The translations under genes were made by a program, and so were the position numbers. Source: Massilia sp. 9I (lineage in GTDB: Bacteria > Pseudomonadota > Gammaproteobacteria > Burkholderiales > Burkholderiaceae_D). From it: 64,000 nucleotides of DNA. The stretch spans positions 5,354,479 to 5,418,478 of the forward strand of contig NZ_LR733275.1 of the NCBI RefSeq assembly GCF_902506415.1, in the 5' to 3' direction. Of the stretch, positions 23,968 through 31,580 are shown in pieces (positions within the stretch are counted from its first letter, which is position 1; the number at the start of each line of letters is the position of its first letter). The notes beneath the pieces are model-generated. The model was not told the origin of the DNA, did no database searches, and was given only the letters and a program-made list of their open reading frames with translations.

Positions 23968-24834
23968 ATGAAGAACCAAGGAATTTCTCAGACTACAGTT
24001 GCACTGCTGCTGGCCGCGATCTGCGGCACGGCGGCGGCACAGCAGCCGGCGAAACCGGTGGCGCCCCAGGAGCGCACCGGGCCGAGCACCGTCCAGCAAC
24101 GCACCAACCCGACCAGCGCCAAGACCGGCGCGGCCCAGGAAGGCAGCGACGCCACCGATGCGACCACCCACCTGAACCGCGCCATCAACGTGATCCACCA
24201 GATGGAACGCAACCGCGACATGGCCGCCCTGCTGGCCAAGTCGAAGGGCGTGTTCGTGGTACCGGACTCGGTGCGCGTCGCGGTCGGCGTCGGCGCGCGC
24301 GGCGGCGCCGGCGTGCTCCTGATCCGCCGCGCCGACGGCTGGGGCACGCCCGCCTTCTACAACATGGCAGGCCTGACGCTTGGCGCGCAACTCGGCGCGG
24401 AAGGCGGCGCCATCGCCTTCGTCCTCAACGACCAGAAGGCACTCAATGGCTTCATGCAGAACAATAAGTTCTCGCTGAATGCCGACGCCGGCCTCACCAT
24501 GGTCGACTGGTCGAAAAAGGGAGAGGGCTCGCTCGGCTGGGGCGACATCACCGCCTGGTCCGACACCGAAGGCCTGTTCGGCGGCGCCACCATCGCCGTC
24601 ACCGACATCCGCTTCGATGGCGCCGAAACGGCCGGCTACTACCGCAAGCCGGTGAACGCGCGCGAGGTGGTGGCCGGCACGGTCGCCAACCCGCGCGCCG
24701 CCGAACTGCGCGTGGCGCTCGCGAGTACCGGTACCGCCGCGGGCGCCGCCGGCTTCGGCGGGAGCAGCGACAGCAAGACGCGCAGCGGCGACAGCGATCT
24801 GCAACCGACTAGGCGCAGCGAACCTAATAAATAA
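23968..24834 (+). CDS. SYLF (YSC84-type) lipid-binding protein, exported
   Basis: A 288-residue protein from the ATG at 23968 with a signal peptide (about 1-24: TVALLLAAICGTAAAQ) and a low-complexity Pro/Gln/Thr region to about residue 65. The SYLF domain follows: AALLAKSKGVFVVPDSVRVAVGVGARGGAGVLLIR, GTPAFYNMAGLTLGAQLGAEGG, then LFGGATI. SYLF proteins bind phosphoinositides in eukaryotes; in bacteria the ligand is unknown. It ends in the operator of the next operon. (Residues are given as separate short segments.). Confidence 0.88.
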   Translation: MKNQGISQTTVALLLAAICGTAAAQQPAKPVAPQERTGPSTVQQRTNPTSAKTGAAQEGSDATDATTHLNRAINVIHQMERNRDMAALLAKSKGVFVVPDSVRVAVGVGARGGAGVLLIRRADGWGTPAFYNMAGLTLGAQLGAEGGAIAFVLNDQKALNGFMQNNKFSLNADAGLTMVDWSKKGEGSLGWGDITAWSDTEGLFGGATIAVTDIRFDGAETAGYYRKPVNAREVVAGTVANPRAAELRVALASTGTAAGAAGFGGSSDSKTRSGDSDLQPTRRSEPNK

Positions 24835-24852
24835 ACTAATTCGTTTACTTAT
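24827..24852. promoter_or_regulatory. 26-bp inverted-repeat operator
   Basis: Arms ATAAATAAAC and GTTTACTTAT are complementary at 9 of 10 positions around a TAATTC spacer. The site overlaps the SYLF stop codon and the -35 box of the promoter at 24844-24872, the right place for repression of the MFS/regulator operon. The regulator encoded at 26115 is the likely binder. Confidence 0.6.
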
Positions 24853-24872
24853 ATGCTGCGCTGACCTACACT
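24844..24872 (+). promoter_or_regulatory. Promoter of the MFS/SufR-like operon
   Basis: TTTACT, a 17-base spacer and TACACT, each 4 of 6 to sigma-70 consensus; start predicted near 24879, giving a short leader with AGGAG 4 bases before the ATG at 24907. Confidence 0.5.
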
Positions 24873-24906
24873 CCTGGCATTGACCTATTGCCAAGCCAGG
24901 AGTCGC

Positions 24907-26118
24907 ATGAAGCATCGCCTGCTGATCGGAAGTGCCTGCCTGCTCGCCCTGTTGTCCACCATCGGGGCCTCGCTCGCCTACCCGCTGCTGCCACCGCTGT
25001 TTGCCGACGGCCAGCCTAATGCGCTGAATACCTCCCTTGGCCTGCCGCCCAAGCTGCTTTTCGGGATCGCGCTGATGGCGAACCCGGTCGGCATGCTGCT
25101 CGGCAGCGCGGTGCTGGGCTCGCTGTCGGATGCGCTTGGGCGGCGTCGCATCCTGCTCCTCACCACGCTCGGCGCGGCGAGCGGTCACCTGCTGACCGCG
25201 TATGCGCTGCTGATCCAGTCCTTCCCCCTGCTGGTTGCCGCCCGCTTCGTCACCGGCGTACTGGAGGGGAATGGCGCCATCCTGCGCGCCCTGCTGGCGC
25301 AACGCCTCGACGGCCCGCTGCGCAACCATGCTCTTTCCTGGCTGAATGGCGCCTTCCACCTGGGCTGGCTCGCCGGTCCGCTGCTGTCTGGCCTGAGCGC
25401 CGGCTTCAGCATTACGCTTCCCTTCACCATCGCCGCGGGCGGCCTGCTGCTGGGCGCAGTGCTGTCGATGCTGGTCCTCGCGCCCGAACCCGCGCCAGGC
25501 AGGAGCGGCAGCTGGTGGTCGCTGGCGCGCGAACGCCACGCCTTCACCCTGCTGCGCCACGGCCCGCTGCAGACCCTGTTCGTGATCCACCTCGCCTATT
25601 CCTGCGGCGTCGCCGGCTTCTACGAGTTTTTCCCGCTCTGGCTGGTGGAGGTGGGCGGCTACGACGCGGCCGGCATCGCCTTCGTCAACATGGCGATGTG
25701 CGGCGCCATGACCCTGACAGCCCTGATTGCCGGCCGCGCCCACGCCAGCGATGCGCGTTCCCGCGTGAGCGGCCAGGCCGCTGCGGTGGCGCTGGCGATC
25801 TTCTGTGTCGGCGTCGGCAACCTCTGGATCGGCATGGCGGCCATCATTTTGTTCGGGATGCCGCACGCCTTCTATAATGCGACGCTGCAGGCCTGGTCCG
25901 CCGACCGCTTCTCGCAGCACGGCCAGGGCGCCGTCATGGGGCTGCTGTCGACGACCTTCTGCGTCGCCCACATCGTGATGGCCTTCGGCGGCGGCCTGCT
26001 GGCGCTGCTCGACACCCGGCTGGTGCTGATCACGGGCGGCCTGCTGGCCGGATGGGCTGCACTGTCGATGCGGCGCTGGAGCCGCGAGGCCGCGAACACA
26101 CAACAGGAATTCGCATGA
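24907..26118 (+). CDS. MFS transporter, multidrug/TetA-like
   Basis: A 403-residue twelve-helix transporter from the ATG at 24907 (AGGAG upstream). Motif A appears as LGSLSDALGRRRILLL, motif C-like residues follow in helix 5 (GWLAGPLLSG), and a cytosolic loop (PAPGRSGSWWSLARE) separates the halves. Its stop overlaps the start of the downstream Fe-S regulator (ATGA), so both are made together and the pump is probably under control of that regulator. Substrate unknown; a redox-active compound is plausible because of the regulator type. Confidence 0.88.
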   Translation: MKHRLLIGSACLLALLSTIGASLAYPLLPPLFADGQPNALNTSLGLPPKLLFGIALMANPVGMLLGSAVLGSLSDALGRRRILLLTTLGAASGHLLTAYALLIQSFPLLVAARFVTGVLEGNGAILRALLAQRLDGPLRNHALSWLNGAFHLGWLAGPLLSGLSAGFSITLPFTIAAGGLLLGAVLSMLVLAPEPAPGRSGSWWSLARERHAFTLLRHGPLQTLFVIHLAYSCGVAGFYEFFPLWLVEVGGYDAAGIAFVNMAMCGAMTLTALIAGRAHASDARSRVSGQAAAVALAIFCVGVGNLWIGMAAIILFGMPHAFYNATLQAWSADRFSQHGQGAVMGLLSTTFCVAHIVMAFGGGLLALLDTRLVLITGGLLAGWAALSMRRWSREAANTQQEFA

Positions 26119-26738
26119 ATACGGCTGAACAGACACTACTGCTGCTGAAGACCCGCGGAGCGCAGACCGCGCAGGCGATGGCGGACATCCTGCACCTGAC
26201 CTCGATGGGGGTGCGCCGCCAGCTGGAAGCGGCCGAGGAAAAGGGATTGGTGACGCACATCGACACGCCCGGCAAGGTGGGACGCCCGGTGCGTCTGTGG
26301 CAGCTCACGGAACTGGGGCATGCGCGCTATCCTGACCGCCATGCGGCGCTGACCGTCGACCTGATTGGCCAGGTGCGGGCCCTGTTCGGCGAGTCGGCCA
26401 TTGACCGGCTGATCGATGCGCGCGAGACGGCAAGCGAGACGGCCTACCGCGCGGCGATCGATCCTGCCGCTTCCCTGCCGCAACGCGCGGCGACCCTGGC
26501 GGTGCTGCGCGATGCGGAGGGCTACATGGCCGAGGCGCAGGTCGCAGATGATGGGAGCGTGCTGCTGGTCGAGAACCACTGTCCCATTTGCGCGGCCGCG
26601 CGCAGCTGCCAGAATTTCTGCCGCTCGGAGCTGGACGTGTTTCAACGCGTGCTCGGGCCTGACGTGAAGGTCGAGCGGGTCGAGCATCAGTTGGCTGGGG
26701 CGCGCCGATGTGCTTATCGGATCGAGCCGATCGCCTAG
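26115..26738 (+). CDS. SufR-like iron-sulfur HTH regulator
   Basis: A 207-residue regulator. The N-terminal winged helix (about 5-75: AQAMADILHLTSMGVRRQLEA, then GRPVRLWQLTELG) is ArsR/DeoR-like. The C-terminus has HCPICAAARSCQNFCRSEL plus a further Cys in RRCAYRIEPI, the clustered cysteines of SufR-type [Fe-S] sensors. Relatives repress or activate when the cluster is lost under oxidative stress or iron lack. It is coupled to the MFS gene by an ATGA overlap; the inverted repeat at 24827-24852 is the likely target. Confidence 0.85.
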   Translation: MNTAEQTLLLLKTRGAQTAQAMADILHLTSMGVRRQLEAAEEKGLVTHIDTPGKVGRPVRLWQLTELGHARYPDRHAALTVDLIGQVRALFGESAIDRLIDARETASETAYRAAIDPAASLPQRAATLAVLRDAEGYMAEAQVADDGSVLLVENHCPICAAARSCQNFCRSELDVFQRVLGPDVKVERVEHQLAGARRCAYRIEPIA

Positions 26739-27278
26739 TCAGTCGAGGATTTCGATGTCCGCTTCGAGCCAGACGGTGGGCTTGGCGTTCAACATCGACA
26801 CAGGGTTTGGCGTCAAGCTGAACGACATGAACCTCGGCCGGCCACTTGCGCGGATTTCCGCGCTGGAAACGGCAAGGGGTTGTGGCCCGCACAAGTCGGG
26901 ACAGAGGGGAACTGCGTCGGGCGGAAGCACGCTTACTGATGCCGTTGCGTAAGAGCTGGCTTTTTTCGTGACTGCCTTTGCGCCCGCCACGTGGACTGGC
27001 AGTTTCTCCCCTTTCCACAGCATGTTGTAGCCACCAAGCTCGCGAGCGTGTACGCCGGCGGCAAAGCCCTCATCGGCGTAGACGGGGATCTTTCCGCCCA
27101 CTTTACAAAGCTCGCTTACCTTGAACACCACGCCATTGCGTGCTTCAATCAGCTTGACCACCGCAGTCATGCGGGCTTCGCGAAGCAGGCGAGGTTTTAA
27201 TGGTGGTGGTGGGATCGCATGCGCGGTAGAACCGGCGAATGCCATCGAAATAAACGCATAAACAACCCAGCGATCCAT
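26739..27278 (-). CDS. Secreted protein of unknown function
   Basis: A 179-residue protein with a signal peptide (about 1-22: VVYAFISMAFAGSTAHA) and a proline-rich mature start (IPPPPLKPRLL). The rest is beta-rich with four Cys or fewer (ELCKVGGKIPVYADEGF, LCPDLCGPQP). No domain was recognised. Its stop directly abuts the stop of the convergent regulator gene. Codon use is somewhat less GC-biased than neighbours. Confidence 0.7.
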   Translation of the reverse strand: MDRWVVYAFISMAFAGSTAHAIPPPPLKPRLLREARMTAVVKLIEARNGVVFKVSELCKVGGKIPVYADEGFAAGVHARELGGYNMLWKGEKLPVHVAGAKAVTKKASSYATASVSVLPPDAVPLCPDLCGPQPLAVSSAEIRASGRPRFMSFSLTPNPVSMLNAKPTVWLEADIEILD

Positions 27279-27356
27279 ATTTTCCTAAAGGGTAGGCAAG
27301 CGCTTGCGCCCATCGGCATCGAGGTCATACTGAGCTCGTGTCGACTGTCGGGCCCA

Positions 27357-27554
27357 TTACCGATCCGAAGCTTCCTTAAGTCGACGCCTGAGCCGTCGAA
27401 TCGACAGCCCGACAATAAGCGCCACACAGACCGCTGCCGGTATTCCGACGCCTGGGTCCACCAAGCCCATGCCCACAGCCGCACCACACAGTCCACCCGC
27501 CAGCAGTCCTGGTATCAGCAAGCGGAAGAGACTTCGCGTATGCGTCTTCAGCAT
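27357..27554 (-). CDS. Small two-span membrane protein
   Basis: A 65-residue protein: short basic start, hydrophobic helix (FRLLIPGLLAGGLCGAAVGMG), turn, second helix (IPAAVCVALIVGLSI), then a strongly basic tail (RRLRRRLKEASDR). No homologue recognised. It lies between two unrelated genes on the same strand. Confidence 0.6.
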   Translation of the reverse strand: MLKTHTRSLFRLLIPGLLAGGLCGAAVGMGLVDPGVGIPAAVCVALIVGLSIRRLRRRLKEASDR

Positions 27555-27628
27555 ATTCCTCCCTTATTCGTCGTGCCTGGAAGACCAAGGGGTACGGAGG
27601 ACTTTATTCGGCCCTCCTCGTATCGGGC

Positions 27629-28531
27629 TTAATCGCGTCGCTCTTCATGGCGCCACGCGGCCGGCCAGGCCGGCAGCGGGATACGTTCATCGTCACCCGG
27701 CACCGGCACGAAGGCATTCGCTTCCCAGTCGCGCGCCGCCTGCTCGATGCGCTCGCGGCTCGACGATACGAAGTTCCAGAAGATGTAGCGGCGTCCGTCC
27801 AGTGGCTCGCCGCCGACCAGCACGAAGCGCGCGCCCGCACTGGACGACACCCGCACCGGCATGCCCGGCTCCACCATGGCCATGGTATTGGCGGGAATCG
27901 CTTCGCCATCCACTTCGATGGCGCCCATCGGCGCGTACACGGCGCTCTCTTCCGGCAGACCGCCCAGGTCGATCGATGCGCCCGGCGCCAGCTGGACGTC
28001 GAGGTAAAGCGTGGTGCTGAAGGTCGGTACCGGCGAGGTTTTCCCGAAGGCGGTGCCGACCAGCACGCGCACGGTCGCGCCTTCGAATTCGACTTCCGGG
28101 ATGTCCTGCGCCGGGGTGTGCGAGAAGGCGGCCGGCGCTTCCTCGTGCTCGCGGGGCAGCGCTGCCCACAGCTGCAGGCCGTGGGTGCGGCGGGTCTGGT
28201 CCAGCAGGTCGTCCGGGGTGCGCTCTGAATGGACGATGCCGCTGCCGGCCGTCATCCAGTTGATCGCACCTGGCTCGATGCGCTGCTCGGTGCCGAGGCT
28301 GTCGCGGTGCATGATGGCGCCTTCGAACAGGTAGGTGACTGTGGCCAGGCCGATGTGTGGATGCGGCCGCACGTCGTGGCGCGCGCCAGGCTGGGCTTCC
28401 ACCGGTCCCATGTGGTCGAAGAACAGGAAGGGCCCGACCGACTGGCGTGCGGCTGCCGGCAGGATGCGCCGCACCGTGAAGCCGCCGCCGAGGTCCTTGT
28501 CATGCGATTTGAACAGGTGCGCAATGGCCAT
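27629..28531 (-). CDS. Pirin family protein, first copy
   Basis: A 300-residue bicupin from the ATG at 28531 (GGAG upstream; the longer frame to 28594 is not used). The N-terminal cupin has FDHMGP, HPHIGLATVTYLFEG and NWMTAGSGIVHSE, giving the three His and one Glu metal ligands of pirin. Some bacterial pirins act as quercetin dioxygenases or regulators of central metabolism; the role here is unknown. A second, divergent pirin lies at 52580. This is the last gene of a minus-strand run that starts at 40506, with gaps of under 70 bases. Confidence 0.9.
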   Translation of the reverse strand: MAIAHLFKSHDKDLGGGFTVRRILPAAARQSVGPFLFFDHMGPVEAQPGARHDVRPHPHIGLATVTYLFEGAIMHRDSLGTEQRIEPGAINWMTAGSGIVHSERTPDDLLDQTRRTHGLQLWAALPREHEEAPAAFSHTPAQDIPEVEFEGATVRVLVGTAFGKTSPVPTFSTTLYLDVQLAPGASIDLGGLPEESAVYAPMGAIEVDGEAIPANTMAMVEPGMPVRVSSSAGARFVLVGGEPLDGRRYIFWNFVSSSRERIEQAARDWEANAFVPVPGDDERIPLPAWPAAWRHEERRD

Positions 28532-28559
28532 GGCGATTCTCCGTGCTTGAGTGGTCTGC

Positions 28560-29333
28560 TTACTGTACACCATCCGACGTAGCGGGACAGGCATTCGGAC
28601 CCGGCGTCAGGAAAGCGAGGACCGCGTCGACGATGCGCTGGCGCAGCTCGGGCGGGCCGCCGTCGGCCATGTCGTTGTGGCGCGAGTCGGGCAGCGGCAG
28701 GATGCAGGCCTTGAAACGCCGCTGTTCTTCCAGCGTCGGCAGCACACCCGGATCGGCGCCGGTGTCCGCCGCGCGCAGGCTCAGCACGCGGATGTGCTCA
28801 GAGCGCGGCAAGGCGGCGCGCCGGTTGTCGAGGGTGATCAGGGCGGCGATGCCGGCCGGGTCGGTACGCGCGAGCCACGCCGAACTGTCGCCGCCCAGCG
28901 AATGGCCGACCAATACCGTGCGCCCCCAGTCGTAGCCCGGATAGCGCCGGGCCAGCACCGTGTGCGCGAAGCGGATGTTGGCGGCGCCGCGTGCGGCCAT
29001 CTCCGCCCGCTGGCGAGGCAGGTCACCGTTCGGATCCATCTTCGCATCCCCCGGCGCTTCGTGGCCGATGCTGGCAACCAGGTAGCCGCGCGCGCTCAAG
29101 GCCTCGGCGAGGAAGCCGTACTCGCGGCTTCCCATGCCGTAGCCGTGGCTCAGGAGCGCGACTGGACAAGGCCGTTCAGGGGTGCAGCTGTCCGCCTTGG
29201 CGGGAAGGTAGAGATCGATCGGCACCGGCCGTGCGCGCGCGGCATCGACGAGCGCCAGCGTCGTCTGGGCCTGGGCGCCAGTCACCGCCAGCAGGATGGC
29301 AGCTGCGAGCAGCGGCCGGTGGAAGACGGTCAT
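28560..29333 (-). CDS. Secreted alpha/beta-hydrolase
   Basis: A 257-residue exported hydrolase. Signal peptide about 1-22 (LLAAAILLAVTGAQA). The fold signatures are LLSHGYGMGSREYGFLAE (oxyanion region), the nucleophile elbow GHSLGGDSS and a C-terminal DSRHNDMAD providing the catalytic His. The substrate is unknown; a dienelactone-hydrolase/chlorophyllase-like esterase is a reasonable guess. It starts 22 bases after the kinase-SUMF1 gene and 28 bases before the pirin gene, so it may belong to the cluster transcript. Confidence 0.85.
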   Translation of the reverse strand: MTVFHRPLLAAAILLAVTGAQAQTTLALVDAARARPVPIDLYLPAKADSCTPERPCPVALLSHGYGMGSREYGFLAEALSARGYLVASIGHEAPGDAKMDPNGDLPRQRAEMAARGAANIRFAHTVLARRYPGYDWGRTVLVGHSLGGDSSAWLARTDPAGIAALITLDNRRAALPRSEHIRVLSLRAADTGADPGVLPTLEEQRRFKACILPLPDSRHNDMADGGPPELRQRIVDAVLAFLTPGPNACPATSDGVQ

Positions 29334-29355
29334 GGGGTGAAATACTCCGCGCGCC

Positions 29356-31572
29356 TCACATCAGCTCGCGCACCACGCGAAAGCCGACGATGTCGTTCGA
29401 CAGCACACTGGAGAAGCCGTTGCGCAGCGCCGAACGGAGATAGCGCGGATTGTACAGCCAGGAGCCGCCGCGCAGGATGCGGCGGGCCTGGTCGCCGCCG
29501 GTCTCCCAGGCGCTGCCGTCCAGCGGCGCGCCTTCGTAGTTCTCGTGGACGACGTCCTGCACCCATTCCCACACGTTCCCGTGCATGTCGTACAGGCCCC
29601 ACGGGTTGGCCGGGAACATGCCGGCCGGCGTGGTGCCCTGGCGATAAGCGCCGCGCGGGCTGCCGTTATAGGTGAAGGTGCTGTCGTAGTTGGCCTGCTC
29701 CGGGCTGATGGTGTCGCCGAAGCTGAAGGCGGTGCGGGTGCCGGCGCGGCAGGCGTATTCCCACTCCGCTTCGCTCGGTAGCCGATAGCGCTTGCCAGTG
29801 GCCTTGGTAAGCCACTCGACGTAATGCTGGGCGTCGTGCCAGCTGACGCCCACCACCGGATGTGCATCGGTCTGCGGGAAGCCGGGTTCGAGCCAGTTCA
29901 CCTCGCCCTGCGGCTCCCAGCCAGTGGCCTGCACGAAGACGCGCCATTCGCCCACGGTGACCGGATAGCGCCCCATCGCAAAGGGGCGTTCGATGCCGAC
30001 CCAGCGCTGCGGCGTTTCGCGCTCCAGCCACCTCTTTTGCGCGCCGGCCGCCATCGCGATCTTGCGCTCGTGTTCGTGGGAGCCCATCTGGAAGCGGCCG
30101 GTCGGAATCAGGACCAGCGTGGGCCCGCTGCCGACCCCGTCGAGGAAAGCATCGACCAGCACGCCGTCGCCGTCCGCGACCGGACTGCCAGGGGTGGGCA
30201 TCAGCTGCTGCAGCTCGGACGCCGTGCGCGCCGCCTGCAGTTCGCGCGCGCGCTTCTGCTCGGCGAGGTAGGCTGCGGCGGCCTTGGCCTGCGCCGCCTT
30301 GCGCTGCGCTTCTTCCTGCGCCAGGCGCGCCTTGGCCACTTCTTCGTCGCGCTTGGCCAGCAACTGCTGACGCAGCGCTTCCTTGCGCGCCGCCCGCGCC
30401 TCTTCCTGGGCCGCACGTTCCCGGCGCTGCTGTTCGCGGCGCTGCTGGTCTATCACTGCACGCGCGGCGGCCCTGGCCTGTTCTTCGATATGGCGCTGCG
30501 CCGCCAGCTCGCGTTCGCGGCGCTCCTGCTCGGCGCGTGCGGCCGCCTCGCGCGCCGCGATCTCTTCCGGCGAAGGACCGACCGCGTTCTTCAGGTTTTC
30601 CAGCAGCGCGCGCACGCTGGCCGGGCGCGCGGCCGGGTCGCGCGCGAAGCCGGCGCGCAGGGCTTCCCACTGATGCGGTTTCAGGCTGCTTGGCGCCACC
30701 AACGGTTCCGGCGGCAACGCACCGTCCAGCATCTGGTAGATCATCATCGACACCGCATACACGTCCAGTGCCGGCGCCGGCTGGCCGTTCGGGCTGCCGG
30801 CCTCGGGCGCGCGGTAGCCCGCGGTGCCGGAACTGCCCGGCGCGTCGAGCAGCGAACCGGCGCCGCCGCGGGCGCGCGCCGCGATGCCGAAGTCGAGCAG
30901 CTTGACTTCGCCGCGCCTGGTGACGAACACGTTGCCGGGCTTGATGTCGCGGTGGACCAGGCCGTGCTTGTCCCAGGCGTAGTCGAGGGCCTCGGCCACC
31001 GGGTCGATCAAGGACAGTACGCGTTCGAAGGACAGGCGTCCCTCGCGCGCCAGCAGGCTGTCGAGGTCCTCGCCTTCCAGGCATTCCATGATGATGAAAT
31101 AGCTGGCGGTGGCCGGATCCTGCGCCCATTCGTAGACGCGCACGATGTTCTCGTGGGCCAGGCGGCGCGCGCGTGTGGCTTCCTGGATCAGGAGCTTGGA
31201 CTGCAGCGCGGACTGCGTGAGCTGCGGCGGCAGGATCTTCAGGGCCACTTGCGCGCTGTGGCCCAGCTCCGCATGGGTGGCGAGGTCGGTTGCCTGCCAC
31301 ACCTGGCCCATGCCGCCGTGCGCGATCAGGCGCTCGAGCCGGTAGCGCCGGTTCTGCGGGCCGACTTCCTGGCCCACCATCAGGCCGATCTCGGTGCCGG
31401 GGCGCGCGCGCGGCGCGGGCGCTTCCTCTTCTTCGCTGCCGGCCCCCGCGTGTGCGGGAACGTATGCGGCATCGAGGATCGCATTCTTGCGCAGGTCGAA
31501 CTCGGTCCGGCTCAGCAAGCCGTCCTCGTGCAGCGCACGCAATTCGCGAATCTTGTCGATGGCAGTCTGCAT
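29356..31572 (-). CDS. Ser/Thr kinase fused to a SUMF1/FGE-like domain, half B
   Basis: A 738-residue soluble protein of four parts: a SHOCT-like helical start (4-35: DKIRELRALHEDGLLSRTEF), a Hanks kinase (about 78-335) with Lys112, Glu131, HRDIKPGN (Asp209, Asn214) and DFG Asp227, a long Arg/Glu/Ala coiled coil (about 345-470), and a SUMF1-type domain (about 490-738: PTGRFQMGSHEHE, PSEAEWEYACRAGT, LYDMHGNVWEWVQD, RILRGGSWLYNP, GFRVVREL). Unlike the half-A kinase it is an RD kinase. Bacterial SUMF1 domains are often binding modules, not formylglycine-forming enzymes, and this one may be so. Nine bases separate it from the SPFH gene. Confidence 0.92.
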   Translation of the reverse strand: MQTAIDKIRELRALHEDGLLSRTEFDLRKNAILDAAYVPAHAGAGSEEEEAPAPRARPGTEIGLMVGQEVGPQNRRYRLERLIAHGGMGQVWQATDLATHAELGHSAQVALKILPPQLTQSALQSKLLIQEATRARRLAHENIVRVYEWAQDPATASYFIIMECLEGEDLDSLLAREGRLSFERVLSLIDPVAEALDYAWDKHGLVHRDIKPGNVFVTRRGEVKLLDFGIAARARGGAGSLLDAPGSSGTAGYRAPEAGSPNGQPAPALDVYAVSMMIYQMLDGALPPEPLVAPSSLKPHQWEALRAGFARDPAARPASVRALLENLKNAVGPSPEEIAAREAAARAEQERRERELAAQRHIEEQARAAARAVIDQQRREQQRRERAAQEEARAARKEALRQQLLAKRDEEVAKARLAQEEAQRKAAQAKAAAAYLAEQKRARELQAARTASELQQLMPTPGSPVADGDGVLVDAFLDGVGSGPTLVLIPTGRFQMGSHEHERKIAMAAGAQKRWLERETPQRWVGIERPFAMGRYPVTVGEWRVFVQATGWEPQGEVNWLEPGFPQTDAHPVVGVSWHDAQHYVEWLTKATGKRYRLPSEAEWEYACRAGTRTAFSFGDTISPEQANYDSTFTYNGSPRGAYRQGTTPAGMFPANPWGLYDMHGNVWEWVQDVVHENYEGAPLDGSAWETGGDQARRILRGGSWLYNPRYLRSALRNGFSSVLSNDIVGFRVVRELM

Positions 31573-31580
31573 TGCTTCGC

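Noticed and set aside
24871-24902. CTCCTGGC/GCCAGGAG repeat as a translation-blocking hairpin
   Set aside because: The predicted transcription start (about 24879) lies after the left arm, so the hairpin would not form in the message.
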